This document shows, piece after piece, positions 1 to 7,936 of a stretch of DNA of 64,000 nucleotides. A model generated the notes under the pieces. That model made no database searches, was not told the DNA's origin, and saw only the letters and a program-made list of their open reading frames with translations. The stretch comes from Streptantibioticus ferralitis (lineage in GTDB: Bacteria; Actinomycetota; Actinomycetes; Streptomycetales; Streptomycetaceae): the NCBI RefSeq assembly GCF_029223525.1, contig NZ_JARHTQ010000009.1, positions 186,001 to 250,000 of the forward strand. Direction: 5' to 3'. Both the position numbers and the translations under genes were made by a program. Position 1 is the stretch's first letter. Each line of letters starts with the position of its first letter.

Positions 1-438
1 CGCCACGGTTCGCGTCATGACCTGGATCGATACCGCACGGAGCGGTCCGCTCGCCTTCCTCCTCCTGCGCACCCGCCCGCCCGGCGCGAGAACGAGACCG
101 CCGCAACGATCGAGGCGCACATGCGCGGTCTGGCCGACGCCCTCGCCCTGGCCCCCGCGTCCGCGACGGTCCCCCACATCGGCCCGCGCCTGCACATGCA
201 GGGGCGCGGCGCCGTGCTGCTCGACGTCGACGGCTGCGACTTCATGCTGCGAGCCCCCGTCGGCGTCCGGTGGGGCGCCTTCGTCACACTGGGCTGCCCC
301 GTCGCGATCGCTCTCGGCCTTGACCCACTCAGCAACGGGGGGCAGGACGCGGTCGAGGCGTACCTCGCAGCGAGTACCCGCGCCGATCGCCTGCTACTCG
401 GCACAACCCACATGCGCCGCCAGGGGGTGCGCTCATGA
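1..438 (+). CDS. Small protein of unknown function, 5' end uncertain
   Basis: The reading frame is open from the first base of the window to the TGA at 436-438, so the gene may begin outside. An in-frame ATG at 121 would give a 105-residue protein. I do not recognise a family. The visible part is rich in Ala, Gly and Leu and has no membrane segment or metal motif. Its stop overlaps the next start (ATGA at 435-438), so it is translationally coupled to the glycosylase/radical-SAM operon and is its first visible gene. Confidence 0.6.
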   Translation, partial: RHGSRHDLDRYRTERSARLPPPAHPPARRENETAATIEAHMRGLADALALAPASATVPHIGPRLHMQGRGAVLLDVDGCDFMLRAPVGVRWGAFVTLGCPVAIALGLDPLSNGGQDAVEAYLAASTRADRLLLGTTHMRRQGVRS

Positions 439-779
439 CGGCGCTCGAACTGCGGCCAGCGCGCCTGCCCGAGGCCGACGCCGTGTTCCGGCCAACCCGC
501 CGCGACATCGACCCTGCCACCGGCCAGCCCGAGGCCCGAGCCTTATGGGACTGCCACGACTGGCAGATCGGCGAGTGCTGGCTGTGGTGCGGGCGTGCCC
601 GGATCGACGTGACATGGATCGACCCTGCCCAATCCAGCGGCATGCACGCCGACATGTACGCGTGCCGCACCTGCCTCTACCAGCTCGATCAACGCGTGCT
701 TCTCGCCAACCTCCGTCGCGACCGTACGATCCTGGCCCATCACCCGACGGAGAAACAGGGGCAACCATGGCAACGCTGA
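435..779 (+). CDS. Small Cys-rich protein, possible zinc-binding, unknown function
   Basis: A 114-residue protein whose ATG overlaps the upstream stop and whose 3' end overlaps the next start by 13 bases. Cys40, Cys48, Cys52, Cys77 and Cys80, with nearby His41 and His71, form a C-x3-C ... C-x2-C pattern that could hold one zinc ion in a treble-clef or knuckle-like fold; this is inference. I do not recognise the family. Its place between the leading gene and the DNA glycosylase suggests that it works with the nucleic-acid and nucleotide enzymes downstream, perhaps as a DNA or protein adaptor. Confidence 0.65.
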   Translation: MTALELRPARLPEADAVFRPTRRDIDPATGQPEARALWDCHDWQIGECWLWCGRARIDVTWIDPAQSSGMHADMYACRTCLYQLDQRVLLANLRRDRTILAHHPTEKQGQPWQR

Positions 780-1591
780 TCACCGATCACCCGGCATGGA
801 CCACGCACGATGACGGTACCGCGACCCGCGCGATGCTGGCCAACCGCAGTGCATGGCAAGCCTGTTGGTCCGACGGCACCCTCGAACTGCACCCACTTGG
901 CGAGGCAACCCGCGCGCCGCGCGTCGTCCAGACCTCAGGCGACCAACTGCCCCCGGGCGCACCCGCCGCGCTGCGGACCGCCCTCGGCGGCCTTGAGCGG
1001 GTCGTACGGCTGCCCAACCCGGACCTGTGGGACGCAATCACCACCGCCGTGCTACGACAGGTCGTACGGGCCGCACAAGCCCGCGCCCTGTACCGCCGGT
1101 GGTGCGCCGCTTACGGCACCCGCGATACGGTCCGCGGCCCCGTATCGCTCACCCCGGCCCCCGAGGTGGTGCTCGACCTGCCCGAAGAGGCGTTCCGCGA
1201 GATCGGCGCGGCGTTCCACCGCACCGCCTTGCAGGCCGCCGCTACCACCTACCTGCAACACGCCGACGAGTGGCACGCGCTCGACCCGGACGACCTCGTG
1301 AAGGCGCTCGACGACATCCCGCGCGTGGGCCCGTGGACCGCTTCGGCCGCCACGGCGGACTTCACCGGCGACTTCTCCGTCTACCCGCACGGGGACCTCG
1401 CCGTGCGCACTTGGGCACGCCGCGCCGCACCCACCGTTCCTCTACCCGACTCCGAACGCGAGTTCGCCGCCGCCTGGCAGCGCTACGCGCCGGACCGGCA
1501 CCATCTGCACGCCCTCACTCTGTTCACTCTCGCTTGGGGGACACATGCCCGCACAGCCGAGCACAACGGAGCACCAGCCGACCGCACCTGA
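767..1591 (+). CDS. HhH-GPD superfamily DNA glycosylase (AlkA-like)
   Basis: A 274-residue protein. It has a helix-hairpin-helix at about residues 183-192 (DIPRVGPWTA) followed by an acidic residue at Asp210 in the context PHGDLAVR, the position of the catalytic Asp in AlkA/OGG-type base-excision glycosylases. The family flips out and removes altered bases; the substrate cannot be read from the sequence. No C-terminal four-Cys iron-sulfur loop of the EndoIII/MutY type is visible, which favours the AlkA group. I chose the ATG at 767; the frame is open far upstream, but that extension has shadow composition and overlaps two other genes. The 3' end overlaps the radical SAM gene by 47 bases. Confidence 0.8.
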   Translation: MATLITDHPAWTTHDDGTATRAMLANRSAWQACWSDGTLELHPLGEATRAPRVVQTSGDQLPPGAPAALRTALGGLERVVRLPNPDLWDAITTAVLRQVVRAAQARALYRRWCAAYGTRDTVRGPVSLTPAPEVVLDLPEEAFREIGAAFHRTALQAAATTYLQHADEWHALDPDDLVKALDDIPRVGPWTASAATADFTGDFSVYPHGDLAVRTWARRAAPTVPLPDSEREFAAAWQRYAPDRHHLHALTLFTLAWGTHARTAEHNGAPADRT

Positions 1592-3050
1592 CCTGATCAC
1601 CGGCGCCGACCCCGACCGGGTTCTCGACGCCCTGTTCGTCAACGCCCCGCTACGCGACTACTCCCTGCGCCCGCGGGTGAACGACTACACCCTGCCCGTC
1701 CTCGGCCTCGGCTACATCGCCACCTACGCGGCCCACGCCGGATTCAACGTCGGGGTGCTGGACGCCGAAACGCACGGCCTCGGCATCGACCAGGCCCTCG
1801 CCATCATCAACAACGCCCGACCCCGATGGGTCGGCATGAACCTCCTCGCGCCCACGTACGAACTATCGGCCCGCATCGCGGCTGGCCTCGCCCTCGACAT
1901 CGCCCTCATGGTCGGCGGCCACCACGCCAAGGCGATGCCGCAGCGCGTCCTCGCCGACGCGCGTATGTCGAACCTGAGCGCGTTAGTCCTGGGCGAAGGA
2001 GAAACCCGCGTCGTCGCCCTACTCGACGACGCCAAGCGCCGCGCCGAGCTACCCGGCGTGATGTGGCGCGACCGCCTGCTCGGCACTAACGGCACCGGAA
2101 TCGCCCCCGGCAAGGACACCGCGAAGTGGCTCGCTCCCAACGTCAACGAGCTGCCGTTCGTCGACCGCGCATATCTCCCCCAAGACCCCTACCGCGCCAG
2201 CGACGGCCGCACCGAGGCGAACATCGTCGGCAGCCGGGGATGCCCGTACGACTGCGGATTCTGCGGCGCCGCCGTCTCCGCCAACCCCGACATCGCAATC
2301 CGCACCCGCGAGCCCGCGAACATCGTCGACGAACTCGACCACCTGCACGCCGAGTTCGGCACCACCGCGTTCCGCTTCGTCGACGACCTGTTCCTCGGCG
2401 CCGCCCGCATCATCGGCCCGTCCATGGAAGCCTTCACCGCCCACAAGATCGGCGACCGCTACGTCTGGGACGCCACCGGCCGAATCAACGTCCTGCACCG
2501 AGCCGGCGACGCCCTGCTCGACATCCTCGCCCGCAACGGCCTACGCGAGGTCGCCCTCGGCATCGAATCGGGCAGCGACCGCGTGCTCAAAGCGATGGAC
2601 AAGCGCATCACAGCCGAGATGACGGAAACCGTGACCCGCCGCCTGCTCGAACGCGGGATCAACGTCAAGGGCTACTTCATTCTCGGCTACCCCGGCGAGC
2701 AGCCCGACGACCTCGACGCCACCGTGCGCCATATCCACAACCTGTGGAAACTCGCCGACGCCCTGCCCGGCAATTTCCGCGCATCCGTCTTCGAGTTCCG
2801 CCCCTACCCCGGAACCCCTATTTGGCACCAGCTCACCGCCACCGGCCACGACCCCGACACGCTGCTCGCCTACGCCGACGTCGACCTCACCGACCACGGC
2901 GCCGACGAATCCCTGCGCGACCGAGACGAGTTCAACTTCTCCGTAGGAATCCAGTTCGGCGGGGTCCCTCTGCCCACGATTCGCGCCACCCTGGCCGCCC
3001 TCTCCCGCGAGCAGCACGCCCGCAACCGCGCGAAGGGGGCTGCGGCATGA
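1545..3050 (+). CDS. B12-binding radical SAM enzyme
   Basis: A 501-residue two-domain enzyme. The N-terminal cobalamin-binding Rossmann domain has His77 in ETHGLG (the D/E-x-H-x-x-G lower-ligand motif) and a later Gly-Gly-His segment. The radical SAM core has the iron-sulfur triad Cys233-x3-Cys237-x2-Cys240 in SRGCPYDCGFCGA. This class B architecture usually methylates unreactive carbon or rearranges carbon skeletons using S-adenosylmethionine and cob(III)alamin; the substrate here is unknown. A GGGGGA ribosome site lies just before the ATG at 1545. It overlaps both the glycosylase gene and, by four bases, the kinase gene, which implies co-translation and a shared pathway. Confidence 0.9.
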   Translation: MPAQPSTTEHQPTAPDLITGADPDRVLDALFVNAPLRDYSLRPRVNDYTLPVLGLGYIATYAAHAGFNVGVLDAETHGLGIDQALAIINNARPRWVGMNLLAPTYELSARIAAGLALDIALMVGGHHAKAMPQRVLADARMSNLSALVLGEGETRVVALLDDAKRRAELPGVMWRDRLLGTNGTGIAPGKDTAKWLAPNVNELPFVDRAYLPQDPYRASDGRTEANIVGSRGCPYDCGFCGAAVSANPDIAIRTREPANIVDELDHLHAEFGTTAFRFVDDLFLGAARIIGPSMEAFTAHKIGDRYVWDATGRINVLHRAGDALLDILARNGLREVALGIESGSDRVLKAMDKRITAEMTETVTRRLLERGINVKGYFILGYPGEQPDDLDATVRHIHNLWKLADALPGNFRASVFEFRPYPGTPIWHQLTATGHDPDTLLAYADVDLTDHGADESLRDRDEFNFSVGIQFGGVPLPTIRATLAALSREQHARNRAKGAAA

Positions 3051-3679
3051 CCTACGGCCGGTTCGTCACCCTCGACGGCCCCGGAGGAGTCGGGAAGTCG
3101 ACCACGCTCGGCACCCTCGCCGAGCTGCTGCGCCGCTTCGGCACCCCGGTCCACACCACCGCAGAACCCTCGTCCAGTGCCCTCGGCCAGTTCACCCGAT
3201 CCCACGCCGACCAGATCCAAGGTCGGGCGCTCGCCTGCCTCGTCGCCGCCGACCGCTACGAGCACATCCGCAGCGAGATACAGCCCCACCTCGACGGCGG
3301 CGAGACCGTCATGTGCGACCGCTACCTCGCATCGACCCTCGTCGTACAGCAGCTCGACGGCGTGCCCGAGCGGTTCCTGCTCGATCTGAACGCCGACATC
3401 CTGCTGCCCGACCTCTCTGTGATCCTCACCGCCGACCCGCAAGCCATCAGGCGGCGCCTGGCAGAACGCGGGGCCCACCATCGGTTCGAGCGGGACCCCA
3501 AGGTCCCCGCCCGCGAGGCCGCGCTCTACCGCCGGGCCGACCAGACCATGCGCCGCCTGGGAGTTCCCGTGCTCGTCGTCGACACCACCCAAGCCACTCC
3601 ATCGGATACGGCCAAGCGGATCGCATCCGCACTGCGGGCGGTCCCCGGTAGCGTCGCCTCCGGCCCGATCGACCGCTAA
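3047..3679 (+). CDS. Thymidylate kinase-like protein
   Basis: A 210-residue P-loop kinase of the dTMP kinase family. The Walker A motif is at residues 11-18 (GPGGVGKS), the DRY-type motif at Asp91-Arg92-Tyr93 and an Arg-rich lid near residues 135-160 (RRRLAERG and following). The family phosphorylates dTMP to dTDP. A chromosomal tmk must already exist, so this operon-borne copy probably serves a specialised or modified deoxynucleotide. The ATG at 3047 overlaps the radical SAM stop (ATGA). The same frame stays open upstream, but that stretch is Arg/Pro-rich shadow of the radical SAM gene. Confidence 0.88.
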   Translation: MTYGRFVTLDGPGGVGKSTTLGTLAELLRRFGTPVHTTAEPSSSALGQFTRSHADQIQGRALACLVAADRYEHIRSEIQPHLDGGETVMCDRYLASTLVVQQLDGVPERFLLDLNADILLPDLSVILTADPQAIRRRLAERGAHHRFERDPKVPAREAALYRRADQTMRRLGVPVLVVDTTQATPSDTAKRIASALRAVPGSVASGPIDR

Positions 3680-3725
3680 GCGGCCCCCTGAGCCCGTACT
3701 CACCGAACAGACCGGAGCACCACAG

Positions 3726-4040
3726 ATGCAAGAGACCTGGGACACCGTCGAGCGCCTGGTCGAATGGCTCGACGCCGAGAGCACCGTCCCACCGGACGTG
3801 GCTCGCCTGCTGCGCGTGTTGAAGATCACCGAAGAGGCCGGCGAGGTCGCCGAGGCAGTGCACGGGGCGACCGGTTCCAATCCGCGCAAGGGCAATAGCC
3901 ACACGTGGGATGACGTACAGAGCGAGCTGTGCGACGTGATCCTCACGAGCATGGTCGCGCTCAAGACCATCACCGCGGACGCGGCGAAGGTGTTCGAGGA
4001 ACGGGTCGCCCACGTCGCCGAGCGGTCCCTTAGCCAGTAG
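3726..4040 (+). CDS. MazG-like nucleotide pyrophosphohydrolase
   Basis: A 104-residue all-helical protein with the MazG-family metal motif TEEAGEVAEAVHG and a second acidic motif SELCDVILT. Members hydrolyse (d)NTPs to monophosphates and pyrophosphate with Mg2+. It begins 46 bases after the kinase gene and ends the + strand operon. A natural pairing is removal of an unwanted dNTP while the kinase activates another, or house-cleaning of a toxic nucleotide made by the pathway; both are inference. Confidence 0.85.
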   Translation: MQETWDTVERLVEWLDAESTVPPDVARLLRVLKITEEAGEVAEAVHGATGSNPRKGNSHTWDDVQSELCDVILTSMVALKTITADAAKVFEERVAHVAERSLSQ

Positions 4041-4149
4041 CCAACCCTGACGGGACGATGCCCCAGGCAGGGTCTCTCGACCACCGGGGGCGGTGCCCTG
4101 TTGGCCCCCTTGGCTCGATTGTCAACGTACCGACCGAGCTACACCCCCT

Positions 4150-4375
4150 CGGAGGGTTTCAACGCCTGCGGCGCACGGTGTTGTCGGCTGCTGGGCGGCG
4201 GGGGTGGGCCGGGTGCTGGTGGTTGTCGCTTGGTGGGTGCGGGTAGTAGCCGCGCGAGCGCGGGCGTCGCACCGGTCGGCGGTGGCGTTGCAGAGCCGCC
4301 AGACAAGAACCTCGGCGGGGCAGTCGGCACCGTCCAGCTCGCGGTGCCCAGCCGCAGCCGCGAGCGAGACAGAGG
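4150..4375 (-). pseudogene. Truncated relaxase C-terminus (duplicate of the MobA tail)
   Basis: Read on the minus strand this stretch encodes AAGHRELDGADCPAEVL and a Thr-rich tail that match residues near the C-terminus of the intact relaxase at 9378-11150 (AAGQRELDSADRPAEVL). The nucleotide match covers roughly 4155-4370 against 9378-9600. Only the tail is present, with no HUH catalytic region, so it is a fossil of a second relaxase gene. It marks a recombination scar between the nucleotide-enzyme operon and the rest of the element. Confidence 0.8.
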
Positions 4376-4379
4376 TCCG

Positions 4380-4620
4380 AAGTCGAGCGCTTCGTCCTGC
4401 GGCGGAAGGGCGGTTCTGCAACGCCCCGCTCGCCGGGTACTGCACCACGAACGACGACGGCAACACTGTCACCTACACCGTGCGGACCCGCGCCTTCGCC
4501 CCCGACGGCGGAGTGGCGATCGACGTCCGCCTAACTGGAGCGGACGCCACGCGAACGGCAGCGGCCGTCTGCCAGCGACTCACCCGGCACGGCGCCCAGG
4601 ATCTCGCCAAGGGAGAGTGA
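4380..4620 (+). pseudogene. C-terminal fragment of an unrecognised protein
   Basis: About 70 codons ending at TGA 4618-4620 look like real coding sequence (RFCNAPLAGYCTTNDDG, then an alternating Thr/Val pattern and a helix AVCQRLTRHGAQ). Upstream, in the same frame, the translation becomes the antisense of the relaxase fragment, so the N-terminal part was lost at the junction. Two Cys near the fragment start and the beta-rich pattern could suit an exported protein; I do not recognise it. Confidence 0.45.
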
Positions 4621-4938
4621 GCACATCCGCGAGAAAACGGATTCGATTCGCCTCGTAGGATCTCGCGGCTCGCATTACTGGGCATCACGCTGACCAGATC
4701 TTCCCGGAACGGTCTCAGGTGCTGGCCGCGCGTGTTTGTCTCAGAGCGGGTGGCATTTCCTCGCACCCGGTTCGGAACCCCCATCGGTCGGGCAGCGCTC
4801 GCTGGAGCCCGACCGTGCGGTCTCTATGCGGGTGCCGCTGGGGGACGCCGAGAGGTGGAACCGGAATCGCTGCCACTGCGTGAGAGAAGGCATCATCATC
4901 TCGATGCCCTTCCTCAACTCCCGTTTAGGAGAACGCTG
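4621..4938. other. Intergenic stretch without a supported gene
   Basis: The frame of the membrane protein is open back to 4732, but its translation there is Arg/Pro-rich and lacks a ribosome site. I see no hairpin terminator or repeat of note apart from the ribosome site at 4927-4931 that serves the next gene. Confidence 0.4.
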
Positions 4939-6039
4939 GTGGCTGCTTCGAACGCCGCGCTGACGGTGTGGCAAGAGGTCACCCCGAGGTCCAGAGCAGA
5001 ACGCCGTGGCGCCCAAGCAGTCGCCAATGTCCGCCGGGTCGCTCACATCCACGCTTACGGCGTGGACGGCACCGACTGGGCGGCCCTGGCTCGCGTGTAC
5101 CAGCGCGCGGTGGGCGCCGCCCCCTGGTGGCGGCTCAGTGCAGCCTTCGCGGTGCTCCTCGTAGGAGGCGCCTCGCAATTGGCAGCAATGCAGAAATTCG
5201 GCTCCTACGTGAAGGACGTGCCGGTCAAGCCCCTGACGTTCGCGTCCGGGCTGCTCGGCGTGGTGGAAGCGGTGACCTTCTTACTCCTCGTCGCCGTGGT
5301 GTGGTGCGCCACGACGATAGGCCCCACGCTTCTGATCTGCCAGGGCGTGAAGAGGGTCGCACGGAAGCCGCCGGCATGGACCGAGCGGCCTGTTCCGCCG
5401 GCGCTCGCCATCGCCGAGACCTGTGGAGAACTACTCACCGCGCCGGGGGACGAGCAGGCGCGTCTGATGAAGCGACTTGATGAGCAACTTGGGGTGCTCC
5501 TTGCAGACCTCTGGCGCGCGACGGGGAACGGAATGGGCATCACACGCCACTCTGCTCATAGGAAAGCCCTCACCCAGCATCTGCGGCGTGTCGAAGCGGC
5601 CCTCAGAGCGACACAGGGCTCTTTGCTCTCTGACCTAGAGGCGGCGCGGACGCTCGGCCGGCAATCCCTAACGATTGCGAGCCGTCTGGCCACACCGCGG
5701 GTCACGCAGCTGCTTGATGAGCAGGACCTTCCTCCCGAGGCCGGCGACGACCGGCGGGAAGGGAGGCGACTCGCGGCCATCACCACGCTGGGGCTCGCCA
5801 CGAGTTCGGTAGTCGTCTACGCCCTGCTGCAGCTGCGCATCCTGCCCGAGGCTCTGGCGCCCTGGATCTTCAGCGCAGCGTTCGTGAGCGTCTTCCTCGC
5901 CGCCTTTGGGCAACGCTCCTCCGCCCGCCCCCTGGCAGTGCTGCGCCAGCGGCTGGCAGCGCTTGGCACGGCGGCCAAACCGCCCGCTCCCAACACATCT
6001 GGGGCCGGGGAGGATGGCGTCCCCCCTGCGCAGGGATGA
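4939..6039 (+). CDS. Four-TM membrane protein of unknown function
   Basis: A 366-residue protein with hydrophobic segments near residues 62-82 and 95-130 (probably one to two spans), a long charged helical middle region of about 150 residues, and a C-terminal pair of spans. A GTG start at 4939 is chosen because AGGAG lies 7 bases upstream; the longer open frame has poor composition. The layout (membrane hairpin, cytoplasmic coil, membrane hairpin) resembles many actinobacterial hypothetical proteins on mobile elements. I do not recognise a domain, so any role in entry exclusion or transfer would be speculation. Confidence 0.65.
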   Translation: MAASNAALTVWQEVTPRSRAERRGAQAVANVRRVAHIHAYGVDGTDWAALARVYQRAVGAAPWWRLSAAFAVLLVGGASQLAAMQKFGSYVKDVPVKPLTFASGLLGVVEAVTFLLLVAVVWCATTIGPTLLICQGVKRVARKPPAWTERPVPPALAIAETCGELLTAPGDEQARLMKRLDEQLGVLLADLWRATGNGMGITRHSAHRKALTQHLRRVEAALRATQGSLLSDLEAARTLGRQSLTIASRLATPRVTQLLDEQDLPPEAGDDRREGRRLAAITTLGLATSSVVVYALLQLRILPEALAPWIFSAAFVSVFLAAFGQRSSARPLAVLRQRLAALGTAAKPPAPNTSGAGEDGVPPAQG

Positions 6040-6181
6040 TGTCAACAAGGCAACGCATCGGCGGCGGCCAGCTCCTGAGCCCGGTCCTAGTGCTCATCGG
6101 CGGAGTCAAACCCTGTGCCGCCGGCCCCGATTCGGCATCCCGGTTCTGGGAACTCTCCAGCAAGCTGACCAGTATGAACGC

Positions 6182-6632
6182 ATGCGTAGCACGGTCCTCC
6201 ACATCAGCCCGGACGCCCTCCGATGGGCGCAGTGGGTGCTGGCGGACGAGCCGTTTCATCTCGGCGGCCTGCCGATCGCGTGGCACATCTCGACCCGCTC
6301 GGGCACAAGCAGTCCGCTTGCGGAGTGGTCCGCGTATTTCACGGGCGGCGTCCCGGGCGAGGTCCTGACCGACTTCCTCCTCGCACTCGACGCGCGTGAC
6401 CACCGCAGCGCCGTGTCCACAGGTCCCAGGGCGGTACTCGACAAGGCCACCGAGCACGGCTGGCTCCGCGACGCCGACCAGCCCCTGACAACAGCGATGC
6501 ACCCCACCTTCACTGTCCGTCTCAGCCTCGGTGAGGTGCCGCCTCTCGTCCAGGACGCCGACCCGCGCATCCTGACGATCGAGACAGACGAGAGGGGGCC
6601 GGTTGGTTGGCAGGCATGGGCGGAGCCCGCCT
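6182..6632 (+). pseudogene. DUF317-like protein, 3' truncated
   Basis: Residues after the ATG at 6182 show Streptomyces DUF317 (SPDY) features: an N-terminal strand-turn with conserved Trp, then WSAYFTGGVPGEVLTDFLLALD, matching the 'W.a.F...tP.eivaaF...L' core. DUF317 proteins are typical cargo of Streptomyces plasmids and integrative elements; their function is unknown. At about 6633 the sequence switches to a 51-bp segment also found, inverted, at 8950-9000, and the frame runs on into shadow sequence. The gene therefore seems to have lost its 3' end at the repeat. Confidence 0.6.
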
Positions 6633-6683
6633 GGCTTTGTACACGAGAACGGACAGCAGATGTACACCACTTCCGGAGGCACC
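6633..6683 (+). repeat. Inverted repeat copy 1 (gene fragment)
   Basis: Fifty-one bases that match the reverse complement of 8950-9000 with two mismatches. Read on the + strand they encode GFVHENGQQMYTTSGG, the same peptide as in the minus-strand fragment at 8818-9156. The two copies bracket the quinone reductase/MmyB regulator pair. Confidence 0.85.
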
Positions 6684-7018
6684 CGATCGGCGGCTGTTCG
6701 ATGTTCACGAGAATGAGCAGCACGCTGTTCACCCGGCGGGCCCGCAAGTGTGCTGACGTCCGGGGAGGGGCGCCGCCGCGCTCATCTCCCAACTGGAGGC
6801 GCAGGGGGAACCGTCCTGAGGTAAGGCGGCGCAGCCCGATTGCGGTGACGGCTGTGGCGGTCCGTCAGGCGAGGCTCGGGGTCGCCTCCGGCTCGGGCTG
6901 CGGTGCGGGGGCCCAGGGCCGAGAGCAGGTAGCTGGCCGCGTCGGCCGCCACCGCCGCCACGGCCCTCAGGCTGCTCCTCGGGTTCGCACCCCAGCTCGT
7001 CCTGTTCATCGCCGGCAG
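6684..7018. other. Intergenic stretch with gene debris
   Basis: A short continuation of the repeated gene fragment reaches a TGA near 6717; beyond it I see no supported gene. The stretch probably represents degraded DNA between the broken DUF317 gene and the quinone reductase stop at 7019. Confidence 0.35.
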
Positions 7019-7798
7019 TTAGCCGCGCACGTGCAGCCCGAAGCCCGTGCGGCCCGCGGGCTCCAGTCCCTCCTTAAGGTGCAGGGAGGGGATCTCGTAG
7101 TCGCCGAAGTTCTGCCGCCGGAACGGGATCGGCTCGGTCGACTCCAGGGTGAGCAGGCGCTGCTCCCAGGCCTTGGCGACGTCCGGGTAGTCCTCGCCGG
7201 TCATTCGGTCGGTGCCGTACAGCACGAACGGCGGCAGCACCTCGATGCCCGGGTAATAGAGGATCCCGTGGTGGATTGGGAACAGCAGATCCTCGATGGG
7301 GCCGTTGATCCCGCGAGCGGCGTAATGCGGCTCCGGGCCGCCAGCGGTCACCGACAGCAGAGCCTTCCTGCCCGCGAGGGTGCCCTCGCCGAAGCGCTCG
7401 CCGTACTTGGTGTCGCTGTGCTCGCCGACGCCGTACGCAAAGTGGAAGGTAAACACCCGGTCCACCCAGCCCTTGAGGATCGCGGGCATCGTGTACCACC
7501 ACAGCGGGAACTGGAAAATGATCGTGTCGGCCCACAGCAGCTTCTCCTGCTCGGCGAGGACGTCCGGGGTGAGCGTCCCAGCGTCGAAGGCCCGGCCCGA
7601 GTCCCGGGCGACCTTCAGCGGACTTGAGGCGTCGGGGCCGTAGTCCGCGGCGTCCACGACCGCCTTCCAGTTCATCGCGTACAGATCGCTCACCCGTACC
7701 TCGTGCCCGGCATTCTCCAATGTGGACACCGCGAGGTTCTTTAGCGAGCCGTTGAGCGACTTCGGCTCCGGGTGGGCGTAGACGATCAGCGTCTTCAT
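7019..7798 (-). CDS. NAD(P)H quinone oxidoreductase, flavodoxin-like fold
   Basis: A 259-residue protein of the NQO1/MdaB/KefF family. It begins MKTLIVYAHPEPKSLNGSL (FMN/FAD phosphate loop) and has the family signature FPLWWYTMPAILKGWVDRVF near residues 98-118 and a later SVTAGGPEPHY loop. The family reduces quinones or electrophiles by two electrons and protects against oxidative and electrophile stress. It is divergent from the MmyB-type regulator, with 138 bases between them, the classic arrangement in which the regulator controls the oxidoreductase. Confidence 0.9.
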   Translation of the reverse strand: MKTLIVYAHPEPKSLNGSLKNLAVSTLENAGHEVRVSDLYAMNWKAVVDAADYGPDASSPLKVARDSGRAFDAGTLTPDVLAEQEKLLWADTIIFQFPLWWYTMPAILKGWVDRVFTFHFAYGVGEHSDTKYGERFGEGTLAGRKALLSVTAGGPEPHYAARGINGPIEDLLFPIHHGILYYPGIEVLPPFVLYGTDRMTGEDYPDVAKAWEQRLLTLESTEPIPFRRQNFGDYEIPSLHLKEGLEPAGRTGFGLHVRG

Positions 7799-7936
7799 GG
7801 AAACTCCCTCGGATCAGATGCCTTCGATTCTGGGCGTCGCGGCGCCCGGTGTTCAGGGCCGCCTCTTCCATCGGACGGGACTTCCTGGTACTGGCAGGGC
7901 CACCTTCACAGGCTCCACCGAGGCGATACTGGAGGC

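Noticed and set aside
17..766. N-terminal extension of the DNA glycosylase
   Set aside because: It overlaps two other coupled genes and is Arg/Pro/Ser-rich, unlike the conserved domain from 767 onward.
2126..3046. N-terminal extension of the dTMP kinase-like protein
   Set aside because: Arg/Pro-rich shadow of the radical SAM gene; the P-loop lies 11 residues after the ATG at 3047, as is normal.
5906..7627. 573-codon + strand frame around the DUF317 fragment
   Set aside because: Only 6182-6632 has protein-like composition; the rest is antisense to the quinone reductase or shadow.
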